This document shows positions 44,308 to 53,494 of a DNA stretch of 64,000 bases, one piece after another. Each line of letters begins with the position of its first letter. Within the stretch, counting starts at the first letter, position 1. The translations under genes were made by a program, and so were the position numbers. The notes beneath the pieces are model-generated. The model had not been told where the DNA came from, searched no databases, and saw nothing but the letters and a program-made list of their open reading frames with translations. This stretch comes from CAIWHR01 sp963846855 (GTDB lineage: Bacteria > Pseudomonadota > Gammaproteobacteria > Burkholderiales > Casimicrobiaceae): NCBI GenBank assembly GCA_963846855.1, contig CAWJXK010000001.1:1-64000 (forward strand), in the 5' to 3' direction.

Positions 44308-44967
44308 GTGACCACGCTGACCCTCGCGCTCTCCAAGGGGCGCATCTTCGACGAGACGCTGCCGCTGCTCGCCACCGCCGGCATCGTGCCTGCCGAGGAT
44401 CCCGACACGTCGCGGCGCCTCATCATCGCGACCAACCGGCCGGGTGTGGCGCTCCTCATCGTGCGCGCGACCGACGTGCCCACCTATGTGCAGCACGGTG
44501 CCGCGGACCTCGGCGTCGCCGGCAAAGACATCCTGCTGGAGCAGGGTGGCGAAGGGCTGTATCAACCGCTCGACCTCGAGATCGCACGCTGCCGGCTCGT
44601 CGTCGCGACGCGACGCGGCTACGACTGGGCCGGCACGGTCCAGCGCGGGGCACGCATTCGGGTCGCGACCAAGTACGTGCGGACGGCGCGCGAGCATTTT
44701 GCCGCGAAGGGTATGCACACCGACCTCATCAAGCTCTACGGCTCGATGGAGCTCGCCCCGCTGACCGGCCTCGCCGACGCGATCGTCGATCTTGTCTCCA
44801 GCGGCAACACGCTGAAAGCGAACGATCTCGTCGTCGTCGAGGAGATCATGCCGATCAGCGCGCGGCTCGTCGTCAATCCCGCGGCGCTCAAGCTGAAGCG
44901 CGACGTGGTCCAGCCGCTGCTCGACGCGATGGCCGCGGCGGTCAATGCACGGCATGCGGAGAAGTGA
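44308..44967 (+). CDS. hisG: ATP phosphoribosyltransferase, short form HisG
   Basis: First step of histidine synthesis. The 219-residue length and lack of a C-terminal regulatory domain mark the short HisG-S form, which needs the HisRS-like partner HisZ; hisZ is not in this window. Motifs: TLALSKGRIFDETLPLL, AADLGVAGKDILLEQ, KYVRTAREHF, LADAIVDLVSSGNTLKAN. GTG start at 44308. Confidence 0.94.
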   Translation: MTTLTLALSKGRIFDETLPLLATAGIVPAEDPDTSRRLIIATNRPGVALLIVRATDVPTYVQHGAADLGVAGKDILLEQGGEGLYQPLDLEIARCRLVVATRRGYDWAGTVQRGARIRVATKYVRTAREHFAAKGMHTDLIKLYGSMELAPLTGLADAIVDLVSSGNTLKANDLVVVEEIMPISARLVVNPAALKLKRDVVQPLLDAMAAAVNARHAEK

Positions 44968-44980
44968 CGGAGACGCGCCG

Positions 44981-46298
44981 ATGGACGCCGACGGCCTCGT
45001 GCTGCGCCGCCTCGATTCGACCGCGCCGGATTTCGACGCCGCATTCGCGGCGCTGATCGCGTTCGAAGCGGCGCAGGACCCCGCGGTCGACACGACCGTC
45101 GCGGCGATCGTCGCCGACGTGCGCGCGCGCGGCGACGCGGCGCTGCTCGACTACACCGCGCGGTTCGACCGCGTGAAGGCGGATTCCGTCGCGGCCCTCG
45201 AGATCTCCGCCTCGGAAATGCGGCGCGCCTACGACGCGCTGCCTGCCGCGCAGCGCGACGCGCTCGTCGTTGCTGCAGGCGCGCGTGCGCGCCTATCACG
45301 AGCGGCAGAAGATGGAATCGTGGTCCTATCGCGAGCCCGACGGCAGCCGGCTCGGCCAGCAGGTCACGCCGCTCGACCGCGTCGGCGTCTACGTGCCCGG
45401 CGGCAAGGCGGCGTATCCGTCGACGGTGCTGATGAACGTGATCCCGGCGCACGTCGCCGGCGTCGGCGAGATCGTGATGGTCGTGCCCACTCCGGAGGGC
45501 GTGCGCAATCCGCTCGTCCTCGCGGCCGCGCACTTGGCCGGCGTCTCGCGCGCGTTCGCGATCGGCGGCGCGCAGGCCGTCGCGGCGCTCGCCTACGGCA
45601 CCGCGACGATCCCCGCGGTCGACAAGATCTGCGGCCCGGGCAACGCGTACGTCGCCGCGGCGAAGCGGCGCGTCTTCGGCACGGTCGGCATCGACATGGT
45701 CGCGGGCGTCTCCGAGATCCTGGTGATCGCCGACTCGACCGCGAATCCGGACTGGGTCGCCATGGATCTCTTCTCGCAGGCCGAGCATGACGAGCTCGCG
45801 CAGGCGATCCTGGTCTCGCCCGATTCGGCCTTGATCGATGCGGTCGCCGCGAGCGCGCGACGACAGCTGCCGCAGATGCCGCGCCGCGCCATCATCGCGG
45901 CCTCGTTCGCGCATCGCGGCGCGCTCGTCAAGGTGCGCGACCTGGCCGAGGCGGCCGCGATCTCCAATCGCGTCGCACCGGAGCACCTCGAGCTCGCGGT
46001 CGCCGATCCCGATGCGCTGCTGCCCGCGATCCGGCACGCGGGCGCGATCTTCATGGGACACCACGCCTCCGAGGCCCTGGGCGACTACTGCGCCGGACCC
46101 AACCACGTGCTGCCGACCGGGCGCACCGCGCGCTTCTCGTCGCCGCTCGGCGTCTACGATTTCCAGAAGCGCTCGAGCCTCCTCGACCTGTCGCCGCAGG
46201 CGGCGCGCACGCTGGGGCCCGTCGCGGCGACGCTCGCCGACGGCGAAGGACTGTCGGCGCATGCCGCGAGCGCCCGCTACCGGCTGGAGCGCGAATGA
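44981..46298 (+). CDS. hisD: Histidinol dehydrogenase HisD (one frameshift)
   Basis: Zinc enzyme making L-histidine from L-histidinol in two NAD-linked steps. Main signatures: DRVGVYVPGGKAAYPSTVLMN, IGGAQAVAALAYGT, KICGPGNAYVAAAKR, SQAEHD and CAGPNHVLPT. The frame breaks at 45278-45279: the first 100 residues (to DALVVAA) and the rest (ARVRAYHERQKMESW) join if one G is dropped. Repaired length 438, normal for the family. As the operon is otherwise complete, I take this as a sequence error. Confidence 0.9.
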
Positions 46299-46420
46299 GC
46301 GCGGCGGGCGAAGCCAAGGCCCGAAGGGCGCGTCGCCGCGCGATTGAGCGGAGCCCGACAACGGACCCATGGAATATTCTTGCCCGTCTGGAGGGCGAAT
46401 GAGCGCGGCGGGCGAAGCCA
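46293..46420. repeat. Family B insertion flanked by a direct repeat at the hisD/hisC junction
   Basis: A block of about 27 bp (GCGAATGAGCGCGGCGGGCG and on to AAGCCA) occurs at the hisD stop (46293-46319) and again at the hisC start (46395-46421), with about 75 bp between. The left copy continues into the family B core (AGGCCCGAAGGGCGCGTC); the right copy encodes the first residues of HisC (MSAAGEA). It looks like an insertion with duplication of the coupled stop/start, after which hisC regained a ribosome site (GGAGGG, 46390-46395). Confidence 0.6.
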
Positions 46421-47508
46421 CGGACGCCCGCGCGAGCGAAGCCGCGAAATTCGTCGCGGCGGTCGTGCGGCCCGAGATCCGTGCGCTGGCGGCGTACAAG
46501 GTCGCCGACGCGACCGGCATGATCAAGCTCGACGCGATGGAGAATCCGTATACGCTACCGGACGCACTGCGCGACACGGTCGGCGTCGCGGCGGCCTCCG
46601 TGACCGTCAACCGCTATCCCGACGGCGACGCCGACGCCGTGAAGACGGCGCTGCGCGCGCATTTCGACATTCCCGCCGGACTCGGCATCGTCCTCGGGAA
46701 CGGTTCCGACGAGCTCATCCACCTCGCGGCGCTGACGGTCGCGACCCCGGGCACGGCGATGCTCGCCCCCGATCCGTCGTTCGTGATGTATCGGCTGACG
46801 GCGCTGCTCTGCGGGATGCGCTTCGTCGGTGTGCCGCTCAAGCCCGATTTCGCGCTCGATGCGGACGCGATGGTCGACGCGATCGCGCGCGAGGAGCCGG
46901 CGCTCGTGTTCATCGCGTGGCCGAACAACCCGACCGGCAATCTCTTCGCGGAGCGCGACGTCGAGCGGATCGTGCGCGCGGCGCCCGGCCTCGTCGTCGT
47001 CGACGAGGCGTACCACGCCTTCGCGCAGGTGAGCTTCCTTCCGCGCATCGCGGAGTTCGCGAACCTCGTCGTGCTGCGGACGGTCTCCAAGATCGGGATG
47101 GCGGGGCTGCGGCTGGGCTATGCGGTCGGCGCCCCGGAGTGGATCGCCGAATTGAACAAGGTGCGCCCGCCGTATAATGTCAACGGGTTCACGCAGGCCG
47201 TGATGCCGGTCCTCCTCGCCGAGCGCGAGACGTTCGCCGCGCAGGCGCGGGCGATCGTCGCGGGACGCGCCGTGCTCGAGGCGGCGCTGGCGGCGCTGCC
47301 CGGTGTTACAGTGCATCCGACGCAGACGAATTTCGTGTTGGCGCGGGTCCCGGATGCGGGGGCCTGGTTCGACGCGCTGCGCGCCGACCGGATCCTGGTG
47401 AAAAATTTACACGGCGCGCATCCGCTGCTCGAGAATTGCCTTCGCATCACGGTCGGCACGCCGGCCGAGAACGACGCGCTGATGGCATCGCTCCGACGAC
47501 TTCAATGA
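46399..47508 (+). CDS. hisC: Histidinol-phosphate aminotransferase HisC
   Basis: PLP aminotransferase, 369 residues. It has KLDAMENPYTLP, WPNNPTGNLF, VVDEAYHAFA (PLP Asp/Tyr), the Schiff-base Lys in RTVSKIGMAGLRLGY and a terminal LRITVGTPAENDALM. The start at 46399 is used because GGAGGG precedes it; an in-frame ATG at 46369 would add ten unlikely residues. Confidence 0.94.
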   Translation: MSAAGEATDARASEAAKFVAAVVRPEIRALAAYKVADATGMIKLDAMENPYTLPDALRDTVGVAAASVTVNRYPDGDADAVKTALRAHFDIPAGLGIVLGNGSDELIHLAALTVATPGTAMLAPDPSFVMYRLTALLCGMRFVGVPLKPDFALDADAMVDAIAREEPALVFIAWPNNPTGNLFAERDVERIVRAAPGLVVVDEAYHAFAQVSFLPRIAEFANLVVLRTVSKIGMAGLRLGYAVGAPEWIAELNKVRPPYNVNGFTQAVMPVLLAERETFAAQARAIVAGRAVLEAALAALPGVTVHPTQTNFVLARVPDAGAWFDALRADRILVKNLHGAHPLLENCLRITVGTPAENDALMASLRRLQ

Positions 47509-48110
47509 CCGACATGTCCAAGCCGCGCACCGCCCGGGTCGAGCGCAAGACTGCCGAAACCGCGATCACGGTCGAAGTGAACCTCGACGGCGCGGGCCGA
47601 GCCGTCCTCGCGACCGGCGTTCCGTTCCTCGACCACATGCTGGACCAGCTCGCGCGCCACGCGCAGGTCGATCTCGACGTCGCGGCGAAGGGCGATCTCC
47701 ATATCGACGCCCATCACACGGTCGAGGACATCGGCATCACGCTGGGGCAGGCAGTCCGGCAGGCGCTGGGCGACAAGGCCGGAATCGCCCGCTACGGGCA
47801 CGCCTACGTTCCGCTCGACGAGGCGCTTTCGCGCGTCGTCATCGACCTCTCGGGCCGGCCGGGCCTCGAATTCCACGTGCCCTTCACCCGCGCGATGATC
47901 GGCAGCTTCGACGTCGACCTCGCGCACGAATTCTTCCAGGGATTCGTCAATCACGCGCAAGTCACGCTGCATGTGGACAATCTTCGCGGCGCCAACGCGC
48001 ATCATCAGGCCGAGACGGTGTTCAAGGCCTTCGCCCGCGCGCTGCGGATGGCCGTGGCGCACGATCCGCGCGCCGCAGGCGCCATTCCATCGACCAAAGG
48101 GGCGCTCTAG
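47505..48110 (+). CDS. hisB: Imidazoleglycerol-phosphate dehydratase HisB
   Basis: Monofunctional IGPD of 201 residues, without the histidinol-phosphatase domain of the enterobacterial fusion. The manganese ligands sit in FLDHMLDQLARHA, DAHHTVEDIGI and NLRGANAHHQAE. Starts at ATG 47505, overlapping the hisC stop. Confidence 0.95.
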   Translation: MTDMSKPRTARVERKTAETAITVEVNLDGAGRAVLATGVPFLDHMLDQLARHAQVDLDVAAKGDLHIDAHHTVEDIGITLGQAVRQALGDKAGIARYGHAYVPLDEALSRVVIDLSGRPGLEFHVPFTRAMIGSFDVDLAHEFFQGFVNHAQVTLHVDNLRGANAHHQAETVFKAFARALRMAVAHDPRAAGAIPSTKGAL

Positions 48111-48112
48111 CT

Positions 48113-48226
48113 TTTCAGCTATCAGCTAGCAGCTGTCAGCTATCAGCTATCAGCAACGGCGCGCTGGACCGTCGATCTTGCACAACATGATTTTGCTGAA
48201 AGCCGATCGCTGACAGCTGATCGCTG
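48113..48226. repeat. Short CAGCTATCAGC microrepeats between hisB and hisH
   Basis: Between hisB and hisH, 48115-48154 is built from near-tandem copies of TCAGCTATCAGC/TAGCAGCTG. An inverted counterpart (ATCGCTGACAGCTGATCGCTG) lies at 48206-48226 and runs into the hisH ATG, so the spacer could fold into a hairpin over the hisH translation start. No standard ribosome site precedes hisH. Confidence 0.6.
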
Positions 48227-48871
48227 ATGACCGACATCGCCGTCGTCGACTACGGAATGGGCAACCTGCGCTCGGTGGCCAAGGCACTCGTGCACGTCGC
48301 GCCCGACCGCAGCGTGATAGTAAGCGCCGACCCGAGGACGATCGGGGAGGCGGACCGCGTCGTGCTGCCCGGCCAGAGCGCGATGCCGGACTGCATGCGC
48401 AGCCTCGACGCCGCCGGACTGCGCGACGCCGTGATGGACGCCGCGGCCAGCCGTCCCTTCCTCGGCATCTGCCTTGGATTGCAGATGCTGTTCGATGCGA
48501 GCGAAGAAGGGCCTACCGCCGGGCTCGGCATCCTGCGCGGAGAGGTCGTGCGGTTCCGTGACGCGGCGATGACGGCGCCGGATGGCGCGCGGCTCAAGGT
48601 TCCGCATATGGGATGGAGCCCCGTCGACCAGGCGCGTGGCCATCCGCTCTGGCGCGGCATTCCCGACGCGAGCCGGTTCTACTTCGCGCACAGTTTCCAT
48701 CCGGACCCGGCCGACCCGGACGTCATCGCGGGCACGGCCGACTATCCGGCGCCGTTTACTTGCGCCATCGCCCGGGCTAATATCTTCGCGACGCAATTCC
48801 ATCCGGAAAAAAGCGACCGCGTCGGACTCCAGCTGCTCGCCAATTTCGTCGCCTGGGACGGACGCAGCTGA
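48227..48871 (+). CDS. hisH: Imidazole glycerol phosphate synthase glutaminase subunit HisH
   Basis: Class I glutamine amidotransferase, 214 residues, that feeds ammonia to HisF. VDYGMGNLRSV at the start, nucleophile Cys82 in LGICLGLQ, and the His/Glu pair in TQFHPEKS near the end. Its start overlaps an inverted microrepeat. Confidence 0.95.
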   Translation: MTDIAVVDYGMGNLRSVAKALVHVAPDRSVIVSADPRTIGEADRVVLPGQSAMPDCMRSLDAAGLRDAVMDAAASRPFLGICLGLQMLFDASEEGPTAGLGILRGEVVRFRDAAMTAPDGARLKVPHMGWSPVDQARGHPLWRGIPDASRFYFAHSFHPDPADPDVIAGTADYPAPFTCAIARANIFATQFHPEKSDRVGLQLLANFVAWDGRS

Positions 48872-48963
48872 TCGCTCGTCCCGCGCGCATCCTTCCCCCC
48901 GCAGACCCCCGCGCCGATCACGCGCTAAGCCCATCCACTTCGCCGGATTCCTCCGAGCTTCCC

Positions 48964-49704
48964 ATGCAAATCATTCCCGCGATCGACATCAAGGACGGAC
49001 ACTGCGTTCGCCTGAGGCAGGGGGAGATGCATTCGGCGACCGTGTTCTCCGAGGACCCCGCCGCGATGGCGCAGCACTGGCTGGAGCAGGGCGCGCAGCG
49101 GCTGCACCTCGTGGACCTCAACGGCGCGGTGGCAGGCGTGCCGAAGAACGAGCTCGCGATCCGCGAGATCACGAGCGTGATCGGCGAGGAGATCCCGGTG
49201 CAGCTGGGCGGTGGCATCCGCGATCTCGACACGATCGAGCGTTACCTCGACGACGGCATCACCTACGTGATCATCGGTACCGCCGCGGTGAAGAACCCGG
49301 GTTTCCTGCACGACGCCTGCTATGCGTTCCCCGGCCATATCATCGTCGGACTCGACGCGCGCGACGGCAAGGTCGCGACCGACGGCTGGTCGAAGATGAC
49401 CGGGCATGACGTCGTCGATCTCGCCAAGAAATTCCAGGACTACGGCGTCGAGGCGATCATCTACACCGACATCGGGCGCGACGGCATGCTTACGGGGATC
49501 AACGTCGAGGCGACGGTGCGGCTCGCGCGCGAGCTCAAGATTCCCGTGATCGCGTCGGGCGGCATCGCCTCCATCGCCGACATCGAGGCGCTGCTGCCTT
49601 TCGAAAAGGAAGGCATCGTCGGCGCGATCGCCGGCCGCGCGCTCTACGAAGGCAGGCTGGTGTTCAAGGATGCGCTCAAGGCGGCGAAAGGCGGCGCCGG
49701 TTGA
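48964..49704 (+). CDS. hisA: ProFAR isomerase HisA
   Basis: TIM-barrel sugar isomerase (246 residues) acting on phosphoribosylformimino-AICAR-phosphate. MQIIPAIDIKDGHCVRLRQG carries the first catalytic Asp; QLGGGIRDLDTIE, YTDIGRDGMLTG and VIASGGIAS are the phosphate-binding and second catalytic elements. Confidence 0.95.
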   Translation: MQIIPAIDIKDGHCVRLRQGEMHSATVFSEDPAAMAQHWLEQGAQRLHLVDLNGAVAGVPKNELAIREITSVIGEEIPVQLGGGIRDLDTIERYLDDGITYVIIGTAAVKNPGFLHDACYAFPGHIIVGLDARDGKVATDGWSKMTGHDVVDLAKKFQDYGVEAIIYTDIGRDGMLTGINVEATVRLARELKIPVIASGGIASIADIEALLPFEKEGIVGAIAGRALYEGRLVFKDALKAAKGGAG

Positions 49705-49723
49705 GCTTCAGCTGAGAGCCGAA

Positions 49724-50485
49724 ATGGGCCTCGCCAAGCGCATCATTCCCTGCCTCGACATCGCCGAAGGGCGCGTCGTGAAGGGTGTGAACTTCGTCAA
49801 CCTGCGCGACGCCGGGGATCCGGTCGAGGTCGCGCGCCGCTACGACGACGAGGGCGCCGACGAGCTCGCGTTCCTCGACATCCGGGCGAGCATCGAGACG
49901 CGCGGGCTGCTCTACGAGATGATCGAGGCGGTCGCCGATCAGGTGTTCATTCCGCTGACCGTCGGCGGCGGCGTCAATTCGGTCGACGACATCCGCGCGC
50001 TGCTCAATGCGGGCGCCGACAAGGTCAGCATCAACACGGCCGGCGTCCGCAATCCGGCACTGTTCGAGGCGGCATCGGCGCGCTACGGCGCGCAGTGCAT
50101 CGTCGCCGCGATCGACGCCAAGCAGTCGGGGCCGGAAGCCTGGGAGGTCTTCACGCACGGCGGCCGCACGCCGACCGGCCTCAACGCGGTCGAATGGGCG
50201 CGCGAAGCGGTCGCCCGCGGCGCTGGCGAGATCCTCCTCACCAGCATGGATCGCGACGGCGCGCGCACGGGATTCGACCTCGCGCTCACGCGCGCGATCG
50301 TCGACGCGGTCGAGGTCCCGGTGATCGCGTCCGGCGGCGTCGGGTCGCTGCAGGACCTGGTCGACGGCGTCACCGTCGGCGGCGCGGATGCCGTGCTCGC
50401 CGCCTCGATCTTTCATTACGGTGAGTTCACCATACAGCAGGCCAAGGCGGCGATGGCCGCCGCGGGCATCGAGATGCGGACGTAG
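49724..50485 (+). CDS. hisF: Imidazole glycerol phosphate synthase cyclase subunit HisF
   Basis: Cyclase partner of HisH, 253 residues, TIM barrel related to HisA. MGLAKRIIPCLDIAEGRVVKGVNF has the first catalytic Asp; FIPLTVGGGV, KVSINTA, LTSMDRDGARTGFD and VIASGGVGSLQD complete the fold. ATG 49724 chosen as the conserved N-terminus. Confidence 0.95.
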   Translation: MGLAKRIIPCLDIAEGRVVKGVNFVNLRDAGDPVEVARRYDDEGADELAFLDIRASIETRGLLYEMIEAVADQVFIPLTVGGGVNSVDDIRALLNAGADKVSINTAGVRNPALFEAASARYGAQCIVAAIDAKQSGPEAWEVFTHGGRTPTGLNAVEWAREAVARGAGEILLTSMDRDGARTGFDLALTRAIVDAVEVPVIASGGVGSLQDLVDGVTVGGADAVLAASIFHYGEFTIQQAKAAMAAAGIEMRT

Positions 50486-50520
50486 CGGCGGCGCCGCGAG
50501 CGATCGGGAGGATTCCGGAC

Positions 50521-50910
50521 ATGAGCGCATGGATCGAAGAGGTGAAGTGGCAGGATGACGGCTTCGTTCCCGCGATCGCGCAGGAAGTCGGAACGGCGAA
50601 GGTGCTGACACTCGCCTGGATGAACCGCGAAGCGCTGGAAGCGACAGCGCGCACCGGCGAAGTGCATTACTGGTCGCGCACGAGGAACAAGCTCTGGCGC
50701 AAGGGCGAGCAATCGGGCCATGTCCAGCTCGTGCAGGAGATCCGTCTCGATTGCGATAACGACGTGATCCTCGTCATCGTCGAGCAGGTGGGCGGCATCG
50801 CGTGCCATACGGGACGCGAGCACTGCTTCTTCCAGCGCCTGGAAGACGACCACTGGGAGCCGGTCGAGCCGGTGCTGAAGGATCCGCAGGTCATCTATGG
50901 CCCCGGCTGA
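50521..50910 (+). CDS. hisI: Phosphoribosyl-AMP cyclohydrolase HisI
   Basis: Zinc hydrolase of 129 residues, separate from HisE. WMNREALEATARTGEVHYWSRTRNKLWRKGEQSGH, the metal-binding DCDNDVILV and CHTGREHCFF are all present. A strong GGGAGGA site lies upstream. Confidence 0.95.
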   Translation: MSAWIEEVKWQDDGFVPAIAQEVGTAKVLTLAWMNREALEATARTGEVHYWSRTRNKLWRKGEQSGHVQLVQEIRLDCDNDVILVIVEQVGGIACHTGREHCFFQRLEDDHWEPVEPVLKDPQVIYGPG

Positions 50911-51247
50911 AAAGGTCGAGCCCGCCGGCACCGGGGACGTGCTCGACCGGCTCGCGGCCACCATCGCGGCGCGCCGGGGAGCCGATCCCGCGAGCTCGTA
51001 TGTCGCGGCGCTCCTCGCGAAAGGCGACGATGCGATCCTGAAGAAGATCGGCGAGGAGGCGACCGAGACGGTCATGGCCGCGAAGGACGGTGATAAACTT
51101 CGCATCACCGCCGAGGTGGCGGACCTCTGGTTCCACTGCCTCGTGCTGCTCGCGCAGCATGGTCTTTCCCCCGCCGATGTCCGCGCCGAGCTCGCGCGGC
51201 GTGAAGGCACATCGGGAATCGCCGAAAAAGCGGCGCGCAAGGTCTGA
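50897..51247 (+). CDS. hisE: Phosphoribosyl-ATP pyrophosphatase HisE
   Basis: All-alpha MazG-like pyrophosphatase, 116 residues: SSYVAALLAKGDDAILKKIGEEATETVMAAKDGD and EVADLWFHCLVLLA. Overlaps the end of hisI by 14 bp. Confidence 0.94.
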   Translation: MAPAEKVEPAGTGDVLDRLAATIAARRGADPASSYVAALLAKGDDAILKKIGEEATETVMAAKDGDKLRITAEVADLWFHCLVLLAQHGLSPADVRAELARREGTSGIAEKAARKV

Positions 51248-51353
51248 CGTCGGCGCGGCCGACGACGGCACGCAAAGGCAGGCAGGGCGAAGGCAGCGGG
51301 CGGCGGCGCGGCGCTCCGTCGGCGTGCCGCAGCGCCACATGTGGAGAGCGAAC

Positions 51354-51704
51354 GTGCAGGACTGCATCTTCTGCAAGATCGTGCGGGGCGAAATTCCGGC
51401 CCGGAAGGTCTACGAGGACGACGACGTGCTGGCGTTCCACGACATCCATCCGCAGGCGCCCGTGCACTTCATGGTCATTCCCAAACGGCACATCGGCTCG
51501 CTTTCCGACGTGACGCAGGACGATGCGGGCGTGCTGGGCAAGATCATGACGCTCGCCGGCCGCCTCGCCAGCGAGCAGGGATCGCCCGACGGCTTCCGGA
51601 CCATCATCAACACCGGCAGGATCGGGCGCCAGGACGTGATGCACGTCCACCTGCACATTCTTGGCGGCACGGTGCCGCTGGGCCGCATGCTGCCGAGCAG
51701 CTGA
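51354..51704 (+). CDS. hinT: HIT-family purine nucleoside phosphoramidase HinT
   Basis: A 116-residue HIT protein that hydrolyses adenosine phosphoramidates. CIFCKIVRGEIPARKVYEDDD opens it and the HVHLH triad motif at 97-101 is complete. GTG 51354 is favoured, with GGAGA 8 bp upstream; ATG 51339 is an alternative adding five residues. It joins the his and tat genes, a common betaproteobacterial order. Confidence 0.9.
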   Translation: MQDCIFCKIVRGEIPARKVYEDDDVLAFHDIHPQAPVHFMVIPKRHIGSLSDVTQDDAGVLGKIMTLAGRLASEQGSPDGFRTIINTGRIGRQDVMHVHLHILGGTVPLGRMLPSS

Positions 51705-51723
51705 ACGACATCAGGAGAGCGAC

Positions 51724-51960
51724 ATGGGTGGACTTAGCATCTGGCACTGGCTGATCGTACTGCTCGTCGTCGTGCTCATCTTCGGCACCAAGAAGCTGCG
51801 CAACATCGGGCAGGACCTGGGCGGCGCCGTGAAGGGCTTCAAGGAAGGCATGAAGGGCGCCGAGACCGAAGCCGATGCCGCAAAGACGGCGGAGGCGCCT
51901 CCCGGCCAGATCGGCGGGACGACGATCGAAGGCGAGGTCAAGAAGGAAAAGACGTCGTAG
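51724..51960 (+). CDS. tatA: Sec-independent translocase subunit TatA
   Basis: Pore-forming Tat subunit, 78 residues: short membrane helix (WHWLIVLLVVVLIFG), hinge, then amphipathic helix TKKLRNIGQDLGGAVKGFKEGMK and a polar tail. AGGAGAG precedes the ATG. Confidence 0.94.
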   Translation: MGGLSIWHWLIVLLVVVLIFGTKKLRNIGQDLGGAVKGFKEGMKGAETEADAAKTAEAPPGQIGGTTIEGEVKKEKTS

Positions 51961-52047
51961 GGCGATGCGTCCGGCGTCGGGCGCGGCGGCGCGGCATGCC
52001 TCCCGCCGATTGCTACTCGCCCCACGCTCGCCGGGACAGGCCCTTGC

Positions 52048-52500
52048 ATGTTCGACATCGGCTTCTCTGAAATCGTCGTCATCGCGGTCGTCGCGCTGAT
52101 CGTCATCGGCCCCGAGCGGCTGCCCAAGACCGCCAAGACGCTCGGCCTCCTGTTCGGCCGCCTCCAGCGTTACGTCTCGGACGTCAAGGCCGACATCAAC
52201 CGCGAGCTCGAGCTCGAGGAGCTTCGCAATCTGAAACAAGACGTGCAATCCGCCGCGAGGGACATCGAGACCACGATGAGCAATGCGGCGCGCGATGTCG
52301 AGTCCGGCACGCGCAAGCTCGAGTCGGAGCTCAACGCCGTGCCCGAGACGGCGGCGGCCACGCCGGGCGGCGAGGTGGCCGCACCGGCGCCCGCCGCCAC
52401 GCCCTCCGCTGCCGCACCCCCCGACACCGCGACGCCAAGCGCGCCCGACGCCGCTGCGGCGACGCGCCAGGCGTCGCTTCCGGGATTCGAGCGTGGCTGA
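52048..52500 (+). CDS. tatB: Sec-independent translocase subunit TatB
   Basis: A 150-residue Tat receptor subunit. MFDIGFSEIVVIAVVALIVIGPERLPKTAKTLG is the typical TatB opening (Glu in the helix, GPERLP). The long Ala/Pro-rich C-terminal tail (about 105-140) is low complexity. Confidence 0.94.
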   Translation: MFDIGFSEIVVIAVVALIVIGPERLPKTAKTLGLLFGRLQRYVSDVKADINRELELEELRNLKQDVQSAARDIETTMSNAARDVESGTRKLESELNAVPETAAATPGGEVAAPAPAATPSAAAPPDTATPSAPDAAAATRQASLPGFERG

Positions 52501-52527
52501 TCCGCGCGGCGCTGCGGGCCCTCGCCG

Positions 52528-53307
52528 ATGAAGAGCGATCCGGCACCGGAGGGCGTGCAGGAAACGTTCATCTCGCATCTCATCGAGCTGCGCTCGCGGC
52601 TGATGCGCTCGATCATCGCCGTCATCGTGGTGCTGCTGGCGCTCGTCCCGTTCGCCAAGAACATCTACGCCGTGCTTGCCGCGCCGCTCATACGGGTGCT
52701 GCCGGCGGGCGCGACGATGATCGCGACCGACGTCACCGGCACGTTCCTCGTCCCGCTCAAGGTGACTCTGATGACGGCGTTCGTCGTCGCGCTGCCCTAT
52801 GTGCTCTGGCAGATGTGGGCGTTCATCGCCCCCGGGCTCTACCAGCACGAGCGCAAGCTGGCGCTGCCCGTGCTGGTGTCGAGCTTCATCTTCTTCCTGG
52901 TCGGAATGGCGTTCGCCTATTTCGTGGTGTTCCCGGTGGCCTTCGGATTCTTCGCCGGCTACGCGCCGGCCGGCGTGACGATGATGACCGACATCGATAA
53001 ATATCTGTCGTTCGTGCTGACGATGTTCATCGCCTTCGGCATCACGTTCGAGACGCCGGTGATCGTGATCGTGCTGGTGCGCTTCGGCGTCGTCAGCCTG
53101 GAGAAGCTCCGGAGCATCCGGCCCTACATGATCGTCGGCGCGTTCATCGTCGGCGCGATCTTCACGCCACCCGACATCGTGTCGCAGCTCCTGCTCGCCG
53201 TGCCGCTGTGGCTGCTCTTCGAGCTGGGGCTCTTTGTCGCGCGGTTCGTCAAGCGCCCGGCGTCACGGGAAGAGGAGGCCGCGCGCGACGCGGCGGCGGC
53301 CAAGTAG
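52528..53307 (+). CDS. tatC: Sec-independent translocase subunit TatC
   Basis: Six-helix twin-arginine receptor, 259 residues: FISHLIELRSRLMRSIIAV, the DVTGTFLVPLKVTLMTAF loop, WQMWAFIAPGLYQHERK, and a terminal FTPPDIVSQLLLAVPLWLLFELGL. Likely exports the Rieske protein encoded at 60670. Confidence 0.95.
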   Translation: MKSDPAPEGVQETFISHLIELRSRLMRSIIAVIVVLLALVPFAKNIYAVLAAPLIRVLPAGATMIATDVTGTFLVPLKVTLMTAFVVALPYVLWQMWAFIAPGLYQHERKLALPVLVSSFIFFLVGMAFAYFVVFPVAFGFFAGYAPAGVTMMTDIDKYLSFVLTMFIAFGITFETPVIVIVLVRFGVVSLEKLRSIRPYMIVGAFIVGAIFTPPDIVSQLLLAVPLWLLFELGLFVARFVKRPASREEEAARDAAAAK

Positions 53308-53494
53308 CGTACCCCTGGCTTATCGCCATCCCTTGAAACAGGTGCAGATGGCACCTGATCGGTGTGGCAATGATGACCGCCTTCGGTCCAAAAGCAGCCG
53401 TCGGCAACCTGCTGCTCTCGGTCAGAAGTAGAGATCCGCGAGCCCCGATAATTCGCGGTTGAGGGTGTGCGCAGCAATTTCGCAGAGACAGCCT

